Of a stretch of 64,000 bases of DNA, positions 51,763 through 60,700 are shown piece after piece. The notes under the pieces were generated by a model. That model searched no databases and was not told where the DNA came from. It saw only the letters and a list, made by a program, of their open reading frames with translations. Within the stretch, counting starts at the first letter, position 1, and each line of letters begins with the position of its first letter. Position numbers and translations under genes: made by a program. The DNA is from JAHDHW01 sp963793295 (GTDB lineage Bacteria; Bacteroidota; Bacteroidia; Chitinophagales; Saprospiraceae): positions 124,001-188,000 of the forward strand of contig CAWBZX010000042.1 in NCBI GenBank assembly GCA_963793295.1, read 5' to 3'.

Positions 51763-54700
51763 ATGAAAAAGGTATTCCTAGTACTTTCATGTTTTATATT
51801 TTTTATAGCATTGAAAGAATCGGGCGCACAAGTCAGCGCCAATTTTAGCTCAAATGTAACTTCCGGATGTGGATCTCTTCAGGTATCATTTTCTGATCAG
51901 TCCAGTTCATCCTCTGGAAATATCACTTCATGGTCCTGGAATCTGGGAGGCGTTAGTTCGAGTAGTCAGAATCCTGGCCGTATATTCGGTACCCCCGGTA
52001 GCTATACCATTTGCCTCACCGTTACTGATTCAGGAGGAAATTCCGATACCGAATGCAAGCAGGATTATATCACTGTTTTTAATCTGCCTTTACCTGAATT
52101 TGAAGCTTTGCCTTCATTAGGTTGTATTCCTCTGGACGTTGTTTTTGAAGATCAATCCGTTTCAGGTGGTGGGAATATAACAGAATGGATTTGGGGTTTA
52201 GGTGGATCGGCTGGAGTTATAGTTGACGATGGCTCAGCTCCTGAAATTACTAGTACTTACAGTACTCCGGATGATTATACTATTACCCTTACATTAAAAG
52301 ATGAAAATGGATGTTCAAATACACTAACTAAAAATAATTATGTGCAAGTGGTAGATATTCCTGAGTTAAATATTTTGGTTGATCAAACTTTTACCTGTAC
52401 AGCTCCATTAGTAGTAAATTTTAGTAATTTGAGTGATACTCAGGATATGGAGTTTTTCTGGGATTTTGGTAATAGTACTACTTACAATGGGGTTAATCCA
52501 CCACCAATTGTTTATAATCAGCAAGGAGCATATACGGTAACGGTTATTGGAAATAATTTAGTTACAGGTTGCAGTGATACCTTGATATTAGTAGATCATA
52601 TCAATGTGGGCTATCCGATTAATTTTTCATATACTCCAGAAAGTGGTTGTGAAGATTTGGTTGTTTCATTTTTTGATAATTCGGCCGATCCAGCAGATAG
52701 TTTAGTCTGGAATTTTGGAGATGGGATGACATCAACCGTTAACAATCCAACATATACCTACGTAAATCCTGGATGTTATTATGTAAAACTCATTCGATAT
52801 GTAAATGGATGCGTCTCGCAAGCATTAACCCAAAATTGTATTGAAGTCTTTGCTTTGCCAGATGTCAGTTATTCAAATAACAAACCATTAGGTTGTTCTG
52901 TACCCCACACTGTAAAATTTACCGGTGCTTCCTCTGATGCAGTCAGTTGGGCTTGGGATTTTGGCGATGGAAATACGAGCAATGTTAAAAATCCAACTCA
53001 TACTTATACTGCTTTAGGCTTTTATAATGTATCATTGACTGTAACAAATGCGAATGGTTGTACCAATACAATAAGTACTGATCAAATTGGAATTCAGGAA
53101 ATACAAGCGAGTATTCCATCTGGTCAAACACAAGGTTGTACGCCGTTAAGTGTACTACTCAATGACAATTCAAGCTCCATCACACCCATCATTGACTGGC
53201 AATGGGAAGTCTATGATTCTTATTCAACTCCTCCCGCCAGCTATTTTACGTTCACTGGTCAAGATCCTTCGTTTAATTTAATTGATACCGGTTTATATAC
53301 AGTATCCCTCATAGTAACAAACGATATTGGTTGTGTTGACACAACTGTTTTTGATCAGGTGATAGCAGTAGGGATACCTCCGGATGTTGATTTTGATGCT
53401 GATCCAAAAGAGAATTGTGTGGAAACTGAAATAGCATTTATCGATCTGAGTAGTTCGTTTGCCAATAGTTTTTTATGGGATTTTGGTGACGGTGCAACTT
53501 CCGATTTAAGAAATCCGGTCCATGAATATGCAGGTATTGGCTTGTTTGATATTACATTAACAGCATGGCATCACGGATGTATCAATTTTTCCACTAAAAC
53601 AGATTTCATACAGATTAATCCACCAAAAGCCCGTTTTGATATTATTAGAGATTGTGAAACACCATATTTTATACAATTACAAGATGACTCAGAAGGAGCA
53701 GATTCGATACATTGGGACTTTGGTGTACCAGGAACAATGACTGATGAGTCGACTGATTGGAATCCAAGCTATACATATGCGACGACGGGAACCTACACAG
53801 TCACCCAAGAAGTATTCAACTTTACATATGATTGCTCTGATGATCAAACTTATACCATCATAATAACAGATCCACTCGCAGATTTTACTTTGTCAACCTT
53901 GACAGGATGTGAACCATTAACAGTTTCAACTATAGATAATTCTTTATTTGCAAATCAATATTCCTGGACTGCGCCTGGTGGTATCATTTCAAATCCTCAA
54001 GCAGCCGAACCAACTATTGTTTATAATAATACTGGTACTTTTACTGACATTGAGCTCATTATTACTGATATAAATGGTTGTAAGGATACGCTTCTTAATA
54101 CAGATACAATTTATGTAAATGGCATCAATCCTGATTTTACTTATAACCCAAATGGCGGTTGTCGTCCGTTAATTGTTGATGCTGTGGATAATTCTACTAC
54201 CGTTTATGGAAATATTAACGCGTGGTCATGGAACTTTGGGGGATTGGGATCATCAAATGATCAAAATCCGACTTTTACTTTTGGAGAAATCGGAATTTTT
54301 CCCATTACACTTTCCGTGTCAAATGATTGGGGTTGTAATGAAGTCATTACGATTAACAATGCTGTAGAAGTTACCTATCCATATCCTCAATTTGATTCAG
54401 AAACCTATAGTTGTACTGATCATGCAGTTAGTTTTAACAATCATTCTGTTGGAACGTTAATGACTTATCTATGGGATTTTGGTGATGGAAATACATCTAC
54501 TCAAATTTCACCTACACATTTATATATCAATGAAGGAAGCTATACGGTATGCTTAACCGCAACAGATAAATACGGTTGCGATAGTACCTTGTGTAAAACA
54601 GACTATATTTTAATTGCTAATCCTGTTGCTGCGTTTAGTGCGGATACAACCGATGCAACTTGTCCACCATTATTTGTGAATTTTCAAAATTCATCTTTAT

Positions 54701-57345
54701 ATGCAAATATTTTCCAATGGGATTTTGGAGATAATGGAGGTACTTCAACTTTATTCAATCCGCCACATATTTATACTGAACCAGGAAATTTTGATGTTAC
54801 ACTAATCGCTTCTACCAATGAATTTTGCAGTGATACTTTAACATTAGTTGATTATATAAATATTGGAGGCCCGATAGGTAGCTTTTCATTTGATATCGAT
54901 AGTGCTTGTATTCCTGCAACCATTACTTTCATCGGAGAATCTCTGGATCCTTATACTTTTGTTTGGGATTATGGGAATGGCGTTTTGGATTCTACCTTAA
55001 ATGTTTCAAACGATACAATATCCTATGTCTACAATGAAATTGGCAGTTTTATACCACAATTGGTGTTGATAGACGATGCAAATTGTATCAGAGCTTTTGA
55101 GTCTCCGGATACGCTTCGTTTGGAAGTTTTAGATTTGGATTTTTTTGCAACTGATCAAATTTTATGTACAGGAGAATCTTCCACATCCTTTTTGAATATA
55201 ACGAACTCTAGTTCCCCGATTAATTATTTGGAATGGAATTTTGAAAATGGTAACCCGAATACTTCGAATAATTTTGAACCAACAGTCAATTATACAAATG
55301 CAGGTCTAAATGATGTTATGTTAATTGCAGAAAATGGATTTTGTAGAGACACGCTGTTCAGACCAGATTATATTAAAATTGGTGAAAGTCCTGTTGCAGA
55401 TTTTATTATGTCTGGTAATCTTGGCTGCGAACCCTATACCGTCAGCTTTTCAGATATGTCAACTATAACCAGCGGTGTGATTGATGCCTGGGAATGGAAT
55501 TTTGAAGATGGCGGTAATTCAATTCTTCAAAATCCTACTTATATTTTTAATGAAACCGGAATACAGGATATCGAATTTATTGTATCTACTGATATTGGAT
55601 GTACGGATACTTTGGTCAATACAATTGAGGTACACCCTATGCCAACGGTTGAATTAACTGGTTCAGATGAATTATGTATGGGACAAACTGCTCAGTTGAA
55701 TGCCGAAATTACTTCAGATCCTACTGGTGTCACTTATCATTGGATAAATGATCCAACCTTAAATTGTACGGACTGTTTTGACCCTATTGTAAATCCTTTA
55801 GATACTACTACTTATTATTTTGTAATAAATAATTTGATAGGATGTACCGACACTTTTGCAATTACTGTAGTCGTAAGACCTTACCCGGCACCGGTTTTGA
55901 CGATGACTGAAGATACCACGATCTGTAAAAATGATGTTTTACAAATAAATGTAAACGGTGGACCTGATATCTATACTTACGAGTGGAATAACTCCGGTTC
56001 TGGATTGAGTTGTAACAATTGCCCTGATCCTATCGCTTCACCAACAGAACTAACCTCTTATCAAGTAACCGTTACCAATCAATGGGACTGTTCTACAGAA
56101 GGAGGTTTAATCGTAGATGTTCTTGATGAATATCAACCTTTTGCAGGTGAAGATAAAACCATATGTGAGGGAGATAATACCCAACTCGATATTAGCTTTG
56201 GAAACAATCCAATATGGTTGGTCACTGATGGATTAGATTGCTGGGACTGCCCAAATCCTGTCTCATCACCCATTTCGACGACCGAATATTTCGTTGAAGT
56301 AACCACAGACTACGGTTGTAAATTAATTGATACTGTAGTCGTAAATATTGTTTATCCTGAAGATGTTGATGCGGGGGGCGATGCTTTGATCTGTGACGGA
56401 GAAAGCGTTCAATTGTTAGGTGTTGCAGAAGGCAACATCAGTTGGAGTCCTTCTTTTGATTTAAATAATTCAAATATTTTAAATCCGATAGGAAACCCAT
56501 CTTCTTCTGTTACTTATTATATGACCGCTACAAATGGAGACTGTATTCTGACAGATTCTATGGAAGTTGAAGTGATTGATAAAGCTGAAATATTCGTAGA
56601 CGATGTAAAAATTTGCGAGGGTGAAGGAATTCAACTGCAGGCCTATGGAAATGCTGATAGCTATTTTTGGTATGAATCCCCTGACTTGTCAGATATTTAT
56701 ATTCCAAATCCAATAGCTCAACCAAACGAAACTACAACTTATACAGTTGTCGGAGAAATTGGAATGTGTGAATCTGATACAGCAATTGTGGAGGTTACGG
56801 TGGTACCAGAGCTGGAGACCTTTATTCCAGAATATTATCAATATTTTAATGGTCAAACGGTACAGCTTAACTTATCCATTACTAATCCTGACGATTATTT
56901 GTATCAATGGTTTCCAGCCGAATTATTAAACTGTACAAATTGTATCAACCCTTCCTTTACTCCGGATACGACAATGACTTATACGGTTGAAATCACTGAT
57001 CCTTCTACAGGTTGTGTAACTATTGAATCTACAATAGTCAAAGAATATTTTAGTTGCCCGACTGAATTGATCGGTGTGCCAAATATTTTCACGCCTAATA
57101 ATGATGGTATCAATGATATTTTAAAAATGGAATTGTCTCCTTCGATGTCTGAAATTTATACCTTCAAAGTATTTAACAGATGGGGTGCCCTGGTTTTTGA
57201 AACGGAAGATTTTAATGAAGGCTGGGATGGAACTTACAAAGGAGAGATCATGCCAAATGGAGTTTATATTTATTTCCTTGAAGCTCCTTGTGAAGTGAAT
57301 GGACGAAGAATGATAAAGAAAGGAGATATTACGATCATTCGTTAA
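51763..57345 (+). CDS. Giant PKD-domain adhesin, copy 2, T9SS type B sorting domain
   Basis: An 1860-residue exported surface protein. The ATG at 51763 was chosen because it gives a proper signal peptide (KKVFLVLSCFIFFIALKESGAQ); the upstream ATG at 51694 would add 23 residues before it. The architecture is the same as copy 1: 15 PKD-like domains, 6 Ig-like domains, then the type B sorting domain (VPNIFTPNNDGINDILKME, FKVFNRWGALVFETED, ending KKGDITIIR). The signal peptide differs from copies 1 and 3, which share LRP-type openings. Domain 8 in all copies keeps the GADSI.WDFG variant, showing positional conservation. Likely a second, divergent adhesin with its own expression. Confidence 0.94.
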   Translation: MKKVFLVLSCFIFFIALKESGAQVSANFSSNVTSGCGSLQVSFSDQSSSSSGNITSWSWNLGGVSSSSQNPGRIFGTPGSYTICLTVTDSGGNSDTECKQDYITVFNLPLPEFEALPSLGCIPLDVVFEDQSVSGGGNITEWIWGLGGSAGVIVDDGSAPEITSTYSTPDDYTITLTLKDENGCSNTLTKNNYVQVVDIPELNILVDQTFTCTAPLVVNFSNLSDTQDMEFFWDFGNSTTYNGVNPPPIVYNQQGAYTVTVIGNNLVTGCSDTLILVDHINVGYPINFSYTPESGCEDLVVSFFDNSADPADSLVWNFGDGMTSTVNNPTYTYVNPGCYYVKLIRYVNGCVSQALTQNCIEVFALPDVSYSNNKPLGCSVPHTVKFTGASSDAVSWAWDFGDGNTSNVKNPTHTYTALGFYNVSLTVTNANGCTNTISTDQIGIQEIQASIPSGQTQGCTPLSVLLNDNSSSITPIIDWQWEVYDSYSTPPASYFTFTGQDPSFNLIDTGLYTVSLIVTNDIGCVDTTVFDQVIAVGIPPDVDFDADPKENCVETEIAFIDLSSSFANSFLWDFGDGATSDLRNPVHEYAGIGLFDITLTAWHHGCINFSTKTDFIQINPPKARFDIIRDCETPYFIQLQDDSEGADSIHWDFGVPGTMTDESTDWNPSYTYATTGTYTVTQEVFNFTYDCSDDQTYTIIITDPLADFTLSTLTGCEPLTVSTIDNSLFANQYSWTAPGGIISNPQAAEPTIVYNNTGTFTDIELIITDINGCKDTLLNTDTIYVNGINPDFTYNPNGGCRPLIVDAVDNSTTVYGNINAWSWNFGGLGSSNDQNPTFTFGEIGIFPITLSVSNDWGCNEVITINNAVEVTYPYPQFDSETYSCTDHAVSFNNHSVGTLMTYLWDFGDGNTSTQISPTHLYINEGSYTVCLTATDKYGCDSTLCKTDYILIANPVAAFSADTTDATCPPLFVNFQNSSLYANIFQWDFGDNGGTSTLFNPPHIYTEPGNFDVTLIASTNEFCSDTLTLVDYINIGGPIGSFSFDIDSACIPATITFIGESLDPYTFVWDYGNGVLDSTLNVSNDTISYVYNEIGSFIPQLVLIDDANCIRAFESPDTLRLEVLDLDFFATDQILCTGESSTSFLNITNSSSPINYLEWNFENGNPNTSNNFEPTVNYTNAGLNDVMLIAENGFCRDTLFRPDYIKIGESPVADFIMSGNLGCEPYTVSFSDMSTITSGVIDAWEWNFEDGGNSILQNPTYIFNETGIQDIEFIVSTDIGCTDTLVNTIEVHPMPTVELTGSDELCMGQTAQLNAEITSDPTGVTYHWINDPTLNCTDCFDPIVNPLDTTTYYFVINNLIGCTDTFAITVVVRPYPAPVLTMTEDTTICKNDVLQINVNGGPDIYTYEWNNSGSGLSCNNCPDPIASPTELTSYQVTVTNQWDCSTEGGLIVDVLDEYQPFAGEDKTICEGDNTQLDISFGNNPIWLVTDGLDCWDCPNPVSSPISTTEYFVEVTTDYGCKLIDTVVVNIVYPEDVDAGGDALICDGESVQLLGVAEGNISWSPSFDLNNSNILNPIGNPSSSVTYYMTATNGDCILTDSMEVEVIDKAEIFVDDVKICEGEGIQLQAYGNADSYFWYESPDLSDIYIPNPIAQPNETTTYTVVGEIGMCESDTAIVEVTVVPELETFIPEYYQYFNGQTVQLNLSITNPDDYLYQWFPAELLNCTNCINPSFTPDTTMTYTVEITDPSTGCVTIESTIVKEYFSCPTELIGVPNIFTPNNDGINDILKMELSPSMSEIYTFKVFNRWGALVFETEDFNEGWDGTYKGEIMPNGVYIYFLEAPCEVNGRRMIKKGDITIIR

Positions 57346-57381
57346 AAAAGAAATTCAATATTTTATGCTTCTTTAGTTGTT

Positions 57382-57406
57382 AGGCCATTAGTTTTACTAA
57401 TGGCCT
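57382..57406 (+). terminator. Terminator after adhesin copy 2
   Basis: Perfect 10-bp stem AGGCCATTAG (57382-57391) with CTAATGGCCT (57397-57406), loop TTTTA, followed by TTCTTTTTG. Confidence 0.9.
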
Positions 57407-57465
57407 TTCTTTTTGTTTAGTTAAATATTTCATATCAATAAATAAATATTTTGATTTTGAATTAC

Positions 57466-57473
57466 TATATTTG
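57466..57473 (+). promoter_or_regulatory. Candidate -7 promoter element for adhesin copy 3
   Basis: TATATTTG matches TAnnTTTG, but would give a leader of about 260 bases before ATG 57738; a TTG at 57451 is too close to be a standard -33. Confidence 0.3.
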
Positions 57474-57737
57474 TGTAAGAAATTGAAAAACAAACTTATA
57501 TCGTCATAATTGATTATTTTACATAGCACTATAGTTTAAAAAAAAATGTAATTAATTAATTTGTTAGACAATAAATTTTAATCCCTGCCAGTTTTCTCTT
57601 TTTTATCTACGATTTGATTCCTTAAACCGATTTTTATAAAAAAATAAAGAGACAAAGCCTTGCGTTTTGTTTTAGTATTGTATTGGAATATAATTCTGTA
57701 GTTTAAAATAAATAAAAAATCAGGATTTACTGAGACT

Positions 57738-60700
57738 ATGCACAATCTACGCCCATTAATCGCACTATTGTTTTCAATAGTTTGTACCACTTTGTATTCG
57801 CAAGTCAGTGCAGACTTTACCGCTAGCTCAACTTCGGGTTGCGGGTCTTTACAAGTCACATTTTTTGATCAGTCCACCTCTTCAACAGGCCAAATAGTAA
57901 GTTGGTCATGGGATCTGGGAGGTGTAAATGCTACCATTCAAAATCCTGGAAGAATATTTGGAACACCTGGTTTATATACCATTTGTCTAACTGCTACAGA
58001 CTCTGAAGGGAACTCAGACACCGAGTGTAAAGAAGATTTTATACAAGTTTTTAATCTTCCTCAGCCTGATTTTACTGCATCTCCTACAGAAGGCTGTAGC
58101 CCATTGGAAGTTATTTTTGAAGATTTAACGACTTCGGTTGATGGAGCTATTGTAGAATGGATTTGGGGAGTAGGAGGTTCAAATGGAGTGATTATAGATG
58201 ATGGAACCTTGCCATCGATTACAAATACTTATTTTCTACCTGACAATTTTTCGGTTAGTCTTACTGTATTTGATGAGAATAATTGTACAAATACGGTAAC
58301 AGTTGATGATTTTATTACTGTTTTTCCACAACCTGAAATTTTGGTTTCCTACAGCGATTCTTTCAATTGCGATCCTCCTTTGATTGTTTCTTTTTCTAAC
58401 GACAATCAGGAACCGAATGTAAATTATTTTTGGGATTTTGGAAATGGTGAACCTATTTTTGAAGGACCAAGTCCACCCGCTGCCGTATATAATGAGGTTG
58501 GCCAATATTCAATTACTGTCGTTGCAGAAAATCAAAATACACTTTGTACGGATACGCTTTTTTTTGAAGAAATTATTAGTGTAGGTCATCCTGTTGATTT
58601 TTCTTTTTCACAAGATGAGGGATGTATAACAACAGTGATTACTTTTTTCGATGAATCACCGGAGCCTGCGGATAGTATCATATGGAACTTTGGTGACGGA
58701 ACTACTTCAACTGTTATTAGTCCGGCTCACACTTATTCATCACCGGATTGTTACACTGTTTCGCTAACTCGTTATGTTGATGGATGTGCTACAACTGTTT
58801 CTTCCGACAATTGTGTAGATATCAATCCATTACCTCCTGTCTCTTTTATAAATATAAATCCTTTTGGTTGCACCGTTCCTCATACGGTTGACTTTTTTGA
58901 ATCAACTGGTAATGTAGTGGACGCCTGGTTCTGGGATTTTGGAGATGGTGCAACTTCGACAAGCTCAGATACAACTCATACATATACTGATTTTGGCGTT
59001 TACCTGGTGAGCTTAACAGTTACAGATATTTTTGGTTGTACAAATACACATGTTGATACGGTAAAAATTTTGGAACTTGATGCATCAATGGATTTTCTTG
59101 GAATTGAAGGTTGTAGCCCATTGTCATTTGATCTCTCAGAGAATTCCACGACTGTTGCTCCAATCGTTGAATGGACCTGGTGGATAGATACCAGTTTTTC
59201 AGATCCAAATTCTCCATTGTTTGTTTCCACCGAAGAAAATCCTTCATTTACCATCGTTGATACTGGGCAATATGATGTTACTCTCATCGTGACGAATGCA
59301 CTAGGTTGCACAGATACTGTTGTTAATTATGGAGGTATTGCGGTAGGCATGCCGCCGATTGTAAATTTCGAAGCTACACCTTTACTTTCTTGTTCTGGAG
59401 AAGCAATACAATTTACAGATTTATCAAGCCCTTTTGTAAATGAATGGCTCTGGGAGTTTGGGGATTCAACTTTTTCGACTGAGCAAAACCCTAGTCATGA
59501 ATATAATAGTGCAGATACTTTTGATGTAACATTGACTGTTTTTCATAACGGCTGTTTTTCTACTTTAGAAATCACAGATTATATTGTTACCATCTTGCCT
59601 GTTGGCGGTTTTTCAATAGTCAGAAATTGTGATGATCTGAATTATATTGAATTTGTTGATGAATCATTAGGAGCTGATTCTATTATTTGGGATTTTGGTT
59701 TGCCAGGTAATATGGATACTTCTACTTTAATGAATCCGGTATTTACTTATCCTGATACAGGTTGTTATACCGTTATGCAAACCGTTTTCAATTTTACCAC
59801 AGGTTGTTTCGACGAAGAAACTATGGAAATCTGTATTACTGAACCCTTTGCTTCTTTTGAATTAGATCAACTTTCGGGATGTGCACCTTTGACGATCAAC
59901 TTAATTGATAATTCATTTTTTGCTGATCAGGTGGAGTGGACTGCACCGGGCGCAATTATTACAACAGTTGATAGTATAAATTATTCTTTGACTTACAATA
60001 ATCCAGGTACTTACAGTGATGTGCATTTGGTTATAACAGATATCAATGGCTGCCAGGATTCTTCCGATTTTACTCAGGATATACTGGTAAACGGGATTAC
60101 TATAGATTTTACTAGTATTCCCAGTGGGGGTTGTTCCCCTTTGAATGTACAGTTCTTTGATAATTCTACTAGTCTGTTCGGAAATATTTTGAGTTGGGAG
60201 TGGCAATTTGGTAGTTTTATTTTTCCAACCAGTATACCCAATCCCGCCTATTTATTTAATGCAACAGGTAATTACGATGTAATTTTAACTGTCACGGATG
60301 ATTGGGGTTGTAGTCAAAGCTTAACATTCCCTGAGGCAATACATGCTACAGAACCTATACCTTTTTTTAGTGGAGATACCTTAGGTTGTACGAGTGCTTT
60401 TACATCCTTTGTCAATGAATCAATTGGAGAAAGTCTTTCTTATTTTTGGGACTTTGGGGATACAGGTACGTCAATTGATGAAAATCCAATGCATCAATAT
60501 TCAAGTGAAGGAATTTTTGAAGTTTGTTTAACGATTACAGATTTATATGGATGTTCTAAAATGTATTGCGATAATATTGAAATTGCAAACCCAGTGGCAA
60601 ATTTTGAGTTAGACGAAACTTATTCGAATTGCCCTCCCTTGCTTGTCAATTTTTATAACCTATCCACAAATGCCTCTCAATTTGAATGGGATTTTGGAGA

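Larger units (their letters stand above)
57346..57737. other. Intergenic region between adhesin copies 2 and 3
   Basis: 392 bp with the copy 2 terminator (57382-57406) at its left end and a TATATTTG element at 57466-57473. The rest is AT-rich with no credible ORF. Confidence 0.45.

Noticed and set aside
57578..57859. Minus-strand ORF of 93 codons overlapping the start of adhesin copy 3
   Set aside because: It runs antisense over the signal peptide of a well-supported gene and shows no motif.
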